Below are positions 1 to 8,206 of a stretch of 33,021 nucleotides of DNA, piece after piece (the first letter of the stretch is position 1; every line of letters starts with the position of its first letter). The stretch comes from CAZCBN01 sp964496975. Its GTDB lineage: Bacteria > Planctomycetota > Phycisphaerae > Phycisphaerales > UBA1924. The notes under the pieces are model-generated. The model saw only the letters and a list, made by a program, of their open reading frames with translations, was not told the origin of the DNA and ran no database searches. The stretch is from contig CAZCBN010000026.1 in NCBI GenBank assembly GCA_964496975.1, forward strand, positions 1-33,021. Direction: 5' to 3'. A program made the translations under genes and the position numbers.

Positions 1-417
1 CCCGACGAGGTGCGGGCGGTGCTGCTGGACCACTGCGAGCAGGTGGCGCGGCGGCTGCGCCGGCACGGGCGGCTGGCGCGGACGGTGACGGTGAAGATCC
101 GCTTCGGGGACTTTGAGACCATCACGCGGGCGGGGACGCTGGCGGATGCGACGGACTCGACGGACGCGATCTGGCAGGCGGCGCGCGGCTTGTTTGACGC
201 GTGGGCGGCGAAGCAGTTCCGGCCGGTGCGGCTGATCGGGGCGAGCGTGAGCGGGCTGGTGGACCCGGCGGAGGGTGGGGGGCGGCAGATGGGGCTCTTT
301 GAGAACGCGGCGTCGGACGCGAAGAAGCGTGCGGCGGACGCGGCGACGGACGCGGTGGCGGCGAAGTATGGCAAGCGGGCGATCCGGCGGGGGCGGGCGA
401 TGGAGGGGGACGGGTGA
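1..417 (+). CDS. dinB: DNA polymerase IV (Y-family), C-terminal fragment
   Basis: The coding region is open at the left edge (frame 1), so only the last 138 residues are seen. They match the little-finger (polymerase-associated) domain of Y-family translesion polymerases: a helix with EQVARRLRRHGRLART, then VTVKIRFGDFETITRA, which is the usual DNA-contacting strand of Pol IV, and FRPVRLIGASVSGLV, the last strand of that domain. The fingers, palm and catalytic acidic residues lie outside the window. After the little finger comes a basic tail (KRAIRRGRAM). In most Pol IV proteins the extreme C-terminus binds the beta clamp; QMGLFEN at about residues 97-103 resembles a QxxLF clamp-binding motif (seen; function inferred). 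GTG at 10 is an internal valine, not a likely start. Product assignment is fairly secure, although DinB paralogs cannot be separated from this fragment. Confidence 0.75.
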   Translation, partial: PDEVRAVLLDHCEQVARRLRRHGRLARTVTVKIRFGDFETITRAGTLADATDSTDAIWQAARGLFDAWAAKQFRPVRLIGASVSGLVDPAEGGGRQMGLFENAASDAKKRAADAATDAVAAKYGKRAIRRGRAMEGDG

Positions 418-487
418 GCGGGGGGGTCGCGGAGCGGGGAGGATCCGGGTACGTTGCGTGCGGGCGGCGGAACTCGGAGGGAACGCG

Positions 488-874
488 ATGCACTTTCAGC
501 ACATGTACTCTGGTTCGCCTTGGGAGAAGACGTACGGGTACTGCCGCGCGGTGCGGGCGGGGCACCTGATTTTCTTTTCGGGGACGGCGCCGGTGGCGGA
601 GGGGGGCGGGGTGTTTGCGCCGGGGGACGCGGGGGCGCAGACGCGGCGGTGCTATGAGATCATCGAGCGGGCGCTGGCGGAGCTGAGCGCGTCGAAGTTC
701 AACATTGTGCGCAGCCGGATGTACGTGACGGATGTTTCGAGGGCGGACGAATACGGGCTGGCGCACGCGGCGTTTTTCGCGGAGCACCACCCGTGCCTGA
801 CGATGGTGGAGGTGAGCCGGCTGATCGACCCGGCGATGCTGGTGGAGATTGAGTGCGACGCGGTGCGGGACTAA
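488..874 (+). CDS. Rid-family (YjgF/YER057c/UK114) protein lacking the RidA arginine
   Basis: This 128-residue protein has the full length of the Rid family, small trimeric proteins of which RidA hydrolyses reactive enamine/imine intermediates. The start is ATG 488, preceded by CGGAGG about 8 bases upstream. The N-terminal segment (YGYCRAVRAGHLIFFSGTAP) and the central NIVRSRMYVTDVS strand are typical. In RidA the active-site arginine sits in a P-A-R-S-C-V-E-V stretch; here the aligned stretch reads P-C-L-T-M-V-E-V, so arginine is replaced by leucine. From what is known of the family, members without this arginine belong to other Rid subgroups and are not expected to have imine deaminase activity. 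It lies between the polymerase IV gene and an amidohydrolase on the same strand; no metabolic link is obvious. Family assignment is firm, function open. Confidence 0.85.
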   Translation: MHFQHMYSGSPWEKTYGYCRAVRAGHLIFFSGTAPVAEGGGVFAPGDAGAQTRRCYEIIERALAELSASKFNIVRSRMYVTDVSRADEYGLAHAAFFAEHHPCLTMVEVSRLIDPAMLVEIECDAVRD

Positions 875-937
875 ACGGGGACGTGTGTCCGACGGTTCGG
901 TGGGCGCGGACCAGGTGAACGTCGAAGGAGGCGCGGG

Positions 938-2389
938 GTGACGAACGGGCGTTCTGGCGGAATGGGCGGCGGGGTGAGCGGCGGCGTGGGCGGCAAGGTG
1001 GGCGGCGGGTTGCGGCGTGCGCCTTCGCGTGCGTTGTGGGCGTGCGGCGTGGTGGCGTCTGCGGCGGCGTTGGCCGGGGCGGGGCCGATCACGGTGCTGC
1101 ACTGCGACCGGGTGATCGCGGTGCCCGGGGCGGCTGGGGGCGTGCGCGGTGCGACGACGATCGTGATCGACGGCGAGCGGGTGCGGGAGGTGCTGGAGGG
1201 GCTTGTCGATCCTGCGACGGCCGCGCGGGCGGGGGCGCCGGAGGAGGCGGCGGCGAACGCCGATGACGGGGCGGTTGTGTTCTACGACCTGCGGGGGCTG
1301 ACGGTGCTGCCGGGGTTGATCGACTGCCACACGCACATCACGGGGCAGTACAGCCAGGACGTGCGGCTGCGGGCGGTGACGGAGAGCGACGCGGACGCGG
1401 CGCTGGCGGGCGTGGTGTACGCGGGGCGGACGGTGCGGGCGGGGTTCACGACGATCCGCAACGTGGGGAGCAGCGGGCGCGCGGCGTTTGCGCTGCGCGA
1501 CGCGATCGCGCGGGGGGAGATCGCGGGGCCGCGGATCTTGGAGGCAGGGGAGTCGATCACGCCGACGGGCGGGCACAGCGACGGGGCGCTCGGGTATCGG
1601 GAGGACTTGTTCGACATCCCGTCGGCGTACAACGGCGTGGCGGACGGGGTGGACACGTGCCGGCAGGCGGTGCGGGCGCAGGTGAAGCGCGGGGCGGACC
1701 TGATCAAGCTGACGGCGACCGGGGGCGTGCTGAGCAACACGGCGCAGGGGCTGGAGCAGCAGTTCTTTGACGATGAGCTGCGGGCGATCGTGGAGACGGC
1801 GCACCAACTGGGGCGGAAGGTGGCCGCGCACGCGCACGGGGCGGGGGGCATCAAGGCGGCGCTGCGGGCGGGGGTCGACAGCATCGAGCACGGGACGTAC
1901 ATGGACGAGGAGGCGATCGCGCTGTTTAAGGCGAACGGGGCGTTTTATGTGCCGACCGTGCACGCGGGGAAGTTTGTCGGGCGGCAGGCGGAAGAAGCGG
2001 GGTATTTTCCTGACGCGGTGGTGCCGAAGGCGCGGGCGGTGGGGCCGCAGATTCAGGCGACGCTTGGCACGGCGTATCGGGCGGGGGTGAAGATCGCGTT
2101 CGGGACCGACGTGGGCGTGGGGCGGCACGGGACGAACGCGGAGGAGTTCATCTACATGCACGAGGCGGGGATGCCGATGTCGGCGTGCCTCGCGTCGGCG
2201 ACGGTGATCGCGGCGGAGCTGTGCGGGATCTCGGATGAGGTCGGGACGATCGAACGCGGCAAGGCGGCGGACATCATCGCGGTGGAGGGGGATCCGCTGG
2301 CGGGGCCCGAGGCGCTGCAGGCGGAGCGGGTGCGGTTTGTGATGGCGCGGGGCGGGGTGCACGTGACGGCGGAGCATGCCGGGCGGTGA
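938..2389 (+). CDS. Exported amidohydrolase (imidazolonepropionase/prolidase-like)
   Basis: A 483-residue metal-dependent hydrolase of the amidohydrolase superfamily, in the branch that holds imidazolonepropionase and Xaa-Pro dipeptidase-like enzymes. The GTG start at 938 has a strong AAGGAGG at 925-931, 6 bases away. The first ~25 residues are Gly-rich, then comes a basic and hydrophobic stretch (about residues 26-48) that looks like a signal peptide, so the enzyme probably works in the periplasm. Metal and active-site residues are all visible: H131 and H133 (DCHTHI), K257 (LIKLTATGG, probably carboxylated), H298/H300 (AAHAHG), H318 (SIEHGTYMD) and D391 (FGTDVGVG). A C-terminal GTIERGKAADIIAVEGDPL segment is the usual composite beta-sandwich end. 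The stop overlaps the start of the next gene by 4 bases, suggesting translational coupling. The substrate cannot be told from sequence. Confidence 0.9.
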   Translation: MTNGRSGGMGGGVSGGVGGKVGGGLRRAPSRALWACGVVASAAALAGAGPITVLHCDRVIAVPGAAGGVRGATTIVIDGERVREVLEGLVDPATAARAGAPEEAAANADDGAVVFYDLRGLTVLPGLIDCHTHITGQYSQDVRLRAVTESDADAALAGVVYAGRTVRAGFTTIRNVGSSGRAAFALRDAIARGEIAGPRILEAGESITPTGGHSDGALGYREDLFDIPSAYNGVADGVDTCRQAVRAQVKRGADLIKLTATGGVLSNTAQGLEQQFFDDELRAIVETAHQLGRKVAAHAHGAGGIKAALRAGVDSIEHGTYMDEEAIALFKANGAFYVPTVHAGKFVGRQAEEAGYFPDAVVPKARAVGPQIQATLGTAYRAGVKIAFGTDVGVGRHGTNAEEFIYMHEAGMPMSACLASATVIAAELCGISDEVGTIERGKAADIIAVEGDPLAGPEALQAERVRFVMARGGVHVTAEHAGR

Positions 2390-3753
2390 ACGCGGACGCG
2401 GACACGGGGGCGTTTACGGGGGCGCCGGGCGATGGCGCTTCGGGTGATGGCGCGCCGGGCGGTGGCGTCGTCGATGTGGCCGTGGTGGGGGCGGGCGCGG
2501 CGGGGCTCTTTGCGGCGATCTGGGCGGGGCGGCGAGCCCGGGAGTTGGGCGTTGCGCTCCGTGTGGCGGCGTTTGACGGCGCGGCGAAACTCGGCGCGAA
2601 GATTTTGGTCGCCGGCGGCGGGCGGTGCAACGTGACGCACCACGCGGTGGACGAGCGGGCGTACGCGGGCTCGAGCCGGAACAGCGTGAAGCAGGTGCTG
2701 CGGGCGTACTCGGTCGAGGACACGGTCGCGTTCTTTGAAGCGCTGGGCGTGCGGCTGAAGCGGGAGGAGACGGGGAAGCTTTTCCCGACGACGGACGATG
2801 CGCACAGCGTGCTGGACGCGCTGCTGGCGGCGGCCCGCGCGGCGGGGGTTGCGCTGCGGCACCCGGCGCGGGTGACGGGGCTGCGGCGCGAGGGCGACCA
2901 CTTTGCGCTGGAGGGGCCGTTTGGCACGGTGCGGGCGCGGTGCGTGGTGCTGGCGACGGGGGGCAAGAGCCTGCCGAAGACAGGGTCGGACGGCGGGGGG
3001 TATGCGCTTGCGCAGGCCTTGGGGCACACGATCAGCGAGCACGTGTTCCCGGCGCTCGTGCCGCTGCGGCTGGAGGACGGGTGCGTGCTGCGCGGGTTGC
3101 CCGGGCTGACACTGCCGGCGGCGATCGAGCTGCGCAGCGGCACGGGCAAGCGGCTGGAGCGGTTTGAGAACAGCACGCTGCTGACGCACTTCGGCCTCTC
3201 GGGGCCGGGGGTGCTGGACGTGAGCCGGTACTACACGGCGGCGCGGACGGGCGACGCGGGCGCGCGGCTCGTGATGCACTGGCTGCCGGGGATGACGCGC
3301 GAGGCGATCGACGCGGCGCTGCTCGGGCTGGGGAAGCGGGGCGTCGAGAAGTGGCTCGCGGGGCTGCTACCGGATCGGCTCGCGGCGGCGTTGTGCGAGC
3401 AGGCGGGCGTGCCGGCGGGGTGCAGCGGGGCGGACCTGCGGCGGGAGACGCGGCTCGCGCTGCTGACGCTGCTGACGGAGTATCCGCTGCCGGTGGCGGG
3501 GGATCGCGGCTGGCTGCACGCGGAGGTGACGGCGGGGGGTGTGCCGCTGAGCGAGGTGAACGTGAAGACGATGGCGTCGCGCGTGTGCCCGGGGCTGTTT
3601 GTGTGCGGCGAGCTGTGCGACGTGGACGGGCGGATCGGCGGGTTTAACTTTCAATGGGCGTGGTCGAGCGGGTATCTTGCGGGGATTCACTCGGCGGCGC
3701 TGGCCGCGGCGGGGGCGGGCGACGCGGCTTCGGGCGGTGAGACGGTGGGGTGA
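2386..3753 (+). CDS. HI0933/BaiN-family NAD(P)/FAD-dependent oxidoreductase
   Basis: A 455-residue flavoprotein of the HI0933-like (BaiN/RdsA) family. The GTG start at 2386 overlaps the stop of the amidohydrolase (GTGA), but the first ~25 residues (Asp/Gly/Ala-rich) are not part of the fold, which begins at VVDVAVVGAGAAGLFAAI, the Rossmann dinucleotide motif GxGxxG. Other family hallmarks follow in order: KILVAGGGRCNVTH, where GGGRCN is the family signature, then CVVLATGGKSLPKTGSDGGG, the long central beta domain with LLTHFGLSGPGVLDVSR, EVTAGGVPLSEVNVKTMASR, and the C-terminal FAD-binding GLFVCGELCDVDGRIGGFN. Length is a little over the family norm of about 400-420 residues. Characterised relatives include enzymes acting on bile-acid intermediates, but most members have no known substrate, and nothing here indicates one. 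It is probably cotranscribed with the gene upstream. Confidence 0.9.
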   Translation: MNADADTGAFTGAPGDGASGDGAPGGGVVDVAVVGAGAAGLFAAIWAGRRARELGVALRVAAFDGAAKLGAKILVAGGGRCNVTHHAVDERAYAGSSRNSVKQVLRAYSVEDTVAFFEALGVRLKREETGKLFPTTDDAHSVLDALLAAARAAGVALRHPARVTGLRREGDHFALEGPFGTVRARCVVLATGGKSLPKTGSDGGGYALAQALGHTISEHVFPALVPLRLEDGCVLRGLPGLTLPAAIELRSGTGKRLERFENSTLLTHFGLSGPGVLDVSRYYTAARTGDAGARLVMHWLPGMTREAIDAALLGLGKRGVEKWLAGLLPDRLAAALCEQAGVPAGCSGADLRRETRLALLTLLTEYPLPVAGDRGWLHAEVTAGGVPLSEVNVKTMASRVCPGLFVCGELCDVDGRIGGFNFQWAWSSGYLAGIHSAALAAAGAGDAASGGETVG

Positions 3754-3793
3754 GACCGTGGGGTGAGACGGGCATCGTCGGGAGGCGGATCGA

Positions 3794-4666
3794 ATGAACG
3801 GGATCGCGCGCTACTGGGCGTATGCGGAGGGCACGGCGCCGCACCCCGATGGGTGCACGGTGACGCTGGGCGTGCGCCGAGGGTCGGACGTGAGCATGGC
3901 GGAGGCGCAGCGGCTTGCGAGCGAGGCGCTGCCGGCGTTGCTGCGTCGGGCGGAGGCGGGGGAGGACGTGAGCGGGTACCCGTACGGCGTGGGGACGCTG
4001 GCGGAGCCGATCGAGGAGGAGTTCTTTGCGACGCCCGGCGAGCGCGCGGCCGCGGTGACCGTGAACCGCATGGGGTGCCGCGTGCTGAACACGGCGACGC
4101 TGGGCTTTGTTGATGTGGATCTGACGGCGGGGGACGACGCGGAGCCGTGGATGCTGACGGCGCCGAAGCGGCGCGGGCTCTTTGCGTCGCTGCGGGGGAA
4201 GGACCGTTCGGCGGGGGGGGAGGCGGGCGGTCCGGGTGAGCCGGCGCCGGTAGTTCCGCACCGGGGGGAGGAGCGGGCGCTGGCGTCGCTGACGGCGCTC
4301 GTGCGGGCGCGGCCGCGCTGGGGCGTGCGGGCGTATCGCACGGCGGCGGGGCTGCGGTATCTGGTGGTGAACCCCGCGCTGGACCCGTGCGCGGCGGAGA
4401 CACACGCGGCGATGCAGAGCCTGGGTGTGGACCCGTTGTACGCGACGCTGTGCAAGGCGCAGCGGTGCTTCCGCGCGCGGCTGACGCCCAAGCCGTGGCG
4501 GCAGTGGGCGGCGCAGGATCGGAAGAAGATCCCGCTGGAGTCGATCGGCGTGTGCGCATGGATCGGGGACTTTGGTTGCCTGGAGGCGCCGGACGACATG
4601 GCGGCGCGGCTGATTGCGCTGCACGACGGGGAGACGGTGCGGGATGGTGCGGTGTGTTTGGCCTGA
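3794..4666 (+). CDS. Conserved hypothetical protein
   Basis: A 290-residue soluble protein that I cannot assign to a named function. ATG 3794 has GGAGG about 9 bases upstream, and the gene begins 40 bases after the flavoprotein stop, so it may belong to the same transcript. The N-terminal half (about 1-140) contains VTLGVRRGSDVSMAEAQRLA and RMGCRVLNTATLGFVDVDL. A Gly/Pro-rich linker at about 140-160 separates it from a C-terminal half with WGVRAYRTAAGLRYLVVNP, LGVDPLYATLCKAQRCFRAR and LTPKPWRQW. That C-terminal pattern, a strand with Y-R-T-x-x-G-x-R followed by a CFRARLTPKPW motif, looks like a conserved domain also seen in unannotated proteins of other bacteria (recollection, not searched). 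No signal peptide or membrane segment is visible. Confidence 0.8.
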   Translation: MNGIARYWAYAEGTAPHPDGCTVTLGVRRGSDVSMAEAQRLASEALPALLRRAEAGEDVSGYPYGVGTLAEPIEEEFFATPGERAAAVTVNRMGCRVLNTATLGFVDVDLTAGDDAEPWMLTAPKRRGLFASLRGKDRSAGGEAGGPGEPAPVVPHRGEERALASLTALVRARPRWGVRAYRTAAGLRYLVVNPALDPCAAETHAAMQSLGVDPLYATLCKAQRCFRARLTPKPWRQWAAQDRKKIPLESIGVCAWIGDFGCLEAPDDMAARLIALHDGETVRDGAVCLA

Positions 4667-4821
4667 GGTTTGCGGTCGGGCCGAGCGGGGGAGGCGGAGC
4701 GGGGGTGCGGCCCGGCGCGCGTGCAACCGTGGGCGGTGCGGGCCATATGCTGACGGTTTGGCGTCGCCGGTCTTGGCGCGTGCCTGCGTCGGTCGACGCG
4801 TGGAGTTGCTGGAGGTGGCAC

Positions 4822-7809
4822 ATGGACGGGCGGAAACACGGGGGGACACCCCGGATGGTGTGGGTGCGCGCTGTGGCGGCCGCCGGGGTGGGGTGGGTGT
4901 CGGCGGGGGCGGGGGGTTCGTGGGCGGCGGAGCCGGAGGGGGCCGACGCCGCGGCGTTGCAGGCGCTGCTGCAGAAGATGGCCGCGGCGGGTGATGGGGA
5001 GGACGGGGAGGAGGAGGAGTTGCCCTCGCTCGAGGAGGCGACGAAGGGGTTTTCGCGCGTCAACCACAACATGAACAAGGACGAGCGGACGCTGCTCGGC
5101 GTGTATCGGAAGGAAGACCGTGTCATCGCGGTGGTGCCGGAGGACTTGCTGAACACGCCGTGGCTTTTGGGCGCGACGCTCGCGGCGGGGCCGATGTTCG
5201 CGGGCGAGCAGCTGGGGACGGCGACGCTGGAGTTCCGCCGTCGGGGCAACGTGCTGGATCTGTACGAGCCGGAGCTGCGGTTCAGCAGCACGCCCCACCC
5301 GGAGCTGGCGGAGGGTGTGAAGCGGACGCGGACGGACCGCTACATCAGCTCGGTGGCGATTCTCGGCGAGGGCTCGGAGGGGCTTGCGATTGACTTCACG
5401 GGGATGCTGCTGTCCAACGCGTCGACGCTGGTGGGGTCGTTCCTGGGCTCGATGAACACGTCGGTGGCGACGCTCGCGAAGGTGAAGGCGTTCAACCGGA
5501 ACGTGGAGGTGGCGATCACGGCGCCGGTGTCGATGCCGTGGTTCTGGTTCTCGGGGACGTCGGACGACGGGCGGCTGCAGACGCTGCACTTCAGCCTGAG
5601 CGCGCTGCCGGAGGACGCGGACTTTCCGAGCCGCGCGGCGGACCAGCGGGTGGGGTTCTGGACGCACGCGGTGCGGGACATCGGCAAGCGCTCGCCGCTT
5701 GGGGATGACCTGATCCGGACGATCGAGCGCTGGGACCTGAAGAAGGCGAACCCGGACGCGAAGCTGAGCCCGCCGGAGAAGCCGATCATTTTTTACATCG
5801 AGCGCACGGTGCCGCAGGCGTACCGGCTTTATGTGCGGCGCGGGATCGAGGCGTGGAACGAGGCGTTCCGCGAGGTGGGGATCGTGAACGCGATCGAGGT
5901 GCGGCAGCAGACGGAGACGCTGTACGCGGACGTGGACCCGGAGGACGTTCGGAACAACTTTGTGCGGTGGGTGCCGACGGGGTTCGGGTACGCGATCGCG
6001 CTGCACCGGACGGACCCGCGGACGGGGCAGATTCTCGACGCGGACATCGTGATCGACGACGGCTGGGTGGACGCGTGGGTGAACGAGTACCCGCTGCTGG
6101 TGCAGGAAGCGGCGGAGGCGCGGCTGACGGCGATGCGGCGGTCCGATCCATCGATGGCGGCGCTCGCGGGGCAGCTCGAGGCGCGGGGGCGGCGGATGGG
6201 GCTGCTGCGGCCCCCGGTGACGGTGGAACGCGACGGGCGAGTTCCGGCGGACGCGTTGCTGCCCGGGCAGGCGGGTGATCGCCAGCGCTACGCGGCGCTG
6301 CGGCGGGCGATGATGGAGGCCGAGCCGGGGTTGCTCCGGCCGGCGGGGGCGCGGGGGCAGGCGTGCCAGTACGCGCAGGAGCTCGGCCACCACATGGCGA
6401 TGGGCCGGCTCGCGTGGGCGATGAACGCGATGGTGCCGAAAGACACGACGAAAGACAAGGACGACGACGACGACGACGAGGACAAGGACACGGGCGATGA
6501 CGCGGGGGCGTCGGACGACGCCTCATCGCTGATCGACGGCGTGCCGGAGGGGCTGATCGGTGACAACCTCATCGCGCTGGTGGCGCACGAGGTGGGGCAC
6601 GTGCTCGGCCTGCGGCACAACTTCGCCGCGAGCGCCTGGAAGCCGGCGTCCGCGGTGGACACGTACACCGACGCGGCGCAGGAGCCGCCGGTGGCGAGCG
6701 TGATGGACTACGTGGGCACGTTCGTGGCGCGCCCCGATGGCGCGCAGGGCCTGTACAACATGGTGCGCGTCGGGCCGTACGACCGGTGGGCCATCGGCTA
6801 CGGGTACATGCAGGACGACGAGGAGGAGCTCAAGGCGCACCTTGCGCGGTCGAGCGAGCCCGAGCACCACTACCTGACCGATGAGCACACCTACTCGATC
6901 GACCCGACGGCGATGACGTACGACTTCGGGTCCGACCCCGTGGAGGGGCGCGAGCGGGAGCTGGCCCGCATCGACCGGCTGCGCGGCGAGCTGATGGAGC
7001 GGCTCGTGAAGGACGGCGAGAACTGGAGCAAGGTCAACACGGCCTTCCAGACGCTGTGGTTCGCGGAGATGATCGCGCTGTGGAACTCAACGGGTTGGGT
7101 CGGCGGGACGTACATCTCGCGCGACGCCAACACCGACGGCGCGCGGACGCCGCTGCGCAACGTGGAGCCCGAGCGGCAGCGGGCGGTGCTGGACATGCTC
7201 GTGAAGCGGGCGTTCAGCGAGGACAGCTTCCAGTTTGACCGGGATCTTCTGAACCATCTGCAGGAGGAGACGTGGTACATCCCCTCCTTCGGCCTCTACC
7301 CGTGGGTTGCGGGCGGTGGCTTCAACGTGCAGAACAGCGTGAACCTGCTGCACTACCTGCTGCTCAGCGATCTGTTCTTCATCAGCACGTCGCGGCTCAT
7401 TGACCAGGAGATGCGGGCCGACCCGTCGAGCGACGCGCTCACGATGCCCGAGCTGCACGCGCGGCTGACCGAGGCGGTGTGGTCGGAGTTTGAGGCCGAG
7501 CCGAAGGGGGGCAAGTTCACCAACCTCAAGCCGAAGGTCGGCGCGGTCCGCCGCGGGCTGCAGCGCGAGCACGTCGAGCAGCTCGTCGACCTCGCGTACC
7601 GGTACGGCGCGTACCTGCCGGCGACGATGCGGCAGGCGCAGCTCGTCGCGATCGATCAGCTTCGGACGATCCGTGGACGTCTCGCGGCGTGGCAGGGGGA
7701 GGACGGCCGCGCGGCGGTTCGCCTCGATGACTACACGCGGGTGCACGTGCGCGAGACGCTGGAGCTCATCGATACGACGCTGGCGGCGCAGGTGACGCGT
7801 CAGCCGTGA
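4822..7809 (+). CDS. Exported zinc-dependent metalloprotease (metzincin, DUF5117/DUF4953 type)
   Basis: A 995-residue protein. I chose ATG 4822 because GGAGG lies about 7 bases upstream and a signal peptide follows (basic start, hydrophobic residues about 14-32, then SWAAEPEG). The reading frame is open further upstream without any coding signal. The zinc site is HEVGHVLGLRH: H589, E590, H593 and H599, with G596, which is the metzincin HExxHxxGxxH pattern. The Met-turn is M628 in SVMDYVG. Before the catalytic part there is a large N-terminal region (DLLNTPWLLGATLAAGPMFAG, FSLSALPEDADFPSRAADQR) like that of planctomycete and Bacteroidetes proteins annotated as zinc-dependent metalloproteases with DUF5117 and DUF4953. 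An acidic Asp/Lys-rich insert lies ~25 residues ahead of the active site (about residues 541-575). It is probably periplasmic or exported. The substrate is unknown. An intrinsic terminator follows directly. Confidence 0.9.
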   Translation: MDGRKHGGTPRMVWVRAVAAAGVGWVSAGAGGSWAAEPEGADAAALQALLQKMAAAGDGEDGEEEELPSLEEATKGFSRVNHNMNKDERTLLGVYRKEDRVIAVVPEDLLNTPWLLGATLAAGPMFAGEQLGTATLEFRRRGNVLDLYEPELRFSSTPHPELAEGVKRTRTDRYISSVAILGEGSEGLAIDFTGMLLSNASTLVGSFLGSMNTSVATLAKVKAFNRNVEVAITAPVSMPWFWFSGTSDDGRLQTLHFSLSALPEDADFPSRAADQRVGFWTHAVRDIGKRSPLGDDLIRTIERWDLKKANPDAKLSPPEKPIIFYIERTVPQAYRLYVRRGIEAWNEAFREVGIVNAIEVRQQTETLYADVDPEDVRNNFVRWVPTGFGYAIALHRTDPRTGQILDADIVIDDGWVDAWVNEYPLLVQEAAEARLTAMRRSDPSMAALAGQLEARGRRMGLLRPPVTVERDGRVPADALLPGQAGDRQRYAALRRAMMEAEPGLLRPAGARGQACQYAQELGHHMAMGRLAWAMNAMVPKDTTKDKDDDDDDEDKDTGDDAGASDDASSLIDGVPEGLIGDNLIALVAHEVGHVLGLRHNFAASAWKPASAVDTYTDAAQEPPVASVMDYVGTFVARPDGAQGLYNMVRVGPYDRWAIGYGYMQDDEEELKAHLARSSEPEHHYLTDEHTYSIDPTAMTYDFGSDPVEGRERELARIDRLRGELMERLVKDGENWSKVNTAFQTLWFAEMIALWNSTGWVGGTYISRDANTDGARTPLRNVEPERQRAVLDMLVKRAFSEDSFQFDRDLLNHLQEETWYIPSFGLYPWVAGGGFNVQNSVNLLHYLLLSDLFFISTSRLIDQEMRADPSSDALTMPELHARLTEAVWSEFEAEPKGGKFTNLKPKVGAVRRGLQREHVEQLVDLAYRYGAYLPATMRQAQLVAIDQLRTIRGRLAAWQGEDGRAAVRLDDYTRVHVRETLELIDTTLAAQVTRQP

Positions 7810-7835
7810 GCCGATGTGGTGCGTCGTGACACGCC

Positions 7836-7870
7836 AAGGCCCGGGTCCGTGCGAGCGGACTCGGGCTTTT
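7836..7870 (+). terminator. Intrinsic terminator after the metalloprotease gene
   Basis: An 11-bp stem (7839-7849 with 7856-7866, one G-T wobble) has a 6-base loop and is followed by TTTT at 7867-7870. The flanking A's at 7836-7837 can pair with the T's. It starts 27 bases after the stop at 7809. This is one of the clearest terminators in the window. Confidence 0.85.
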
Positions 7871-8206
7871 CTCGGGGTTTCTTCGGGTGTTCCGACGTGG
7901 GCCCGCCGACGGGGCGCGGTGCGGGCGGCGTTGCGGCGGGCGTCGCGGCGGGGCTTCGCGGACCGTTTTCACGGATCTTCTTTGCGGACCTTGGCCGGGC
8001 CGGTGTGGGCGCCCACGCGGCCCGGGGAGTGGGTTGGGCGCGGGGGTTGGGGGAGGTTGGGGACAGAAAGCGTTGACAGACAGGTTTGTCTCTCTTTTCT
8101 CCGTGAAGGCTCGAAATATTCTTGTCTGAGGGCGGCTTGAGTCCTCGTTGTCGCGGCGGCGGCGTTTCGATCGGCCGCGGGCCCAAACCACGGAGAATCA
8201 GACATC
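7871..8206. promoter_or_regulatory. Leader region of the dockerin protein, with palindrome and weak promoter
   Basis: This is non-coding as far as I can see. It holds a 14-bp perfect palindrome AGACAGGTTTGTCT (8078-8091), overlapping a TTGACA at 8073-8078. Downstream lies a possible sigma70-like pair, TTTTCT (8095-8100) and TATTCT (8117-8122), spaced 16 bases apart. If that pair is used, the palindrome sits just upstream of the -35 box, a common place for an operator or activator site. The leader to the start codon would be about 80 bases. The TTGACA itself has no matching -10 at 16-18 bases. Confidence 0.35.

Noticed and set aside
122..2377. A long minus-strand open frame opposite the amidohydrolase
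   Set aside because: It is Arg/Pro/His-rich with no family motifs, while the plus strand has a full amidohydrolase with SD, signal peptide and catalytic residues; long open frames are expected on the other strand at this GC content.
3811..6393. A long minus-strand open frame under the metalloprotease
   Set aside because: Low-complexity Arg/Pro composition; the metzincin on the plus strand explains the region.
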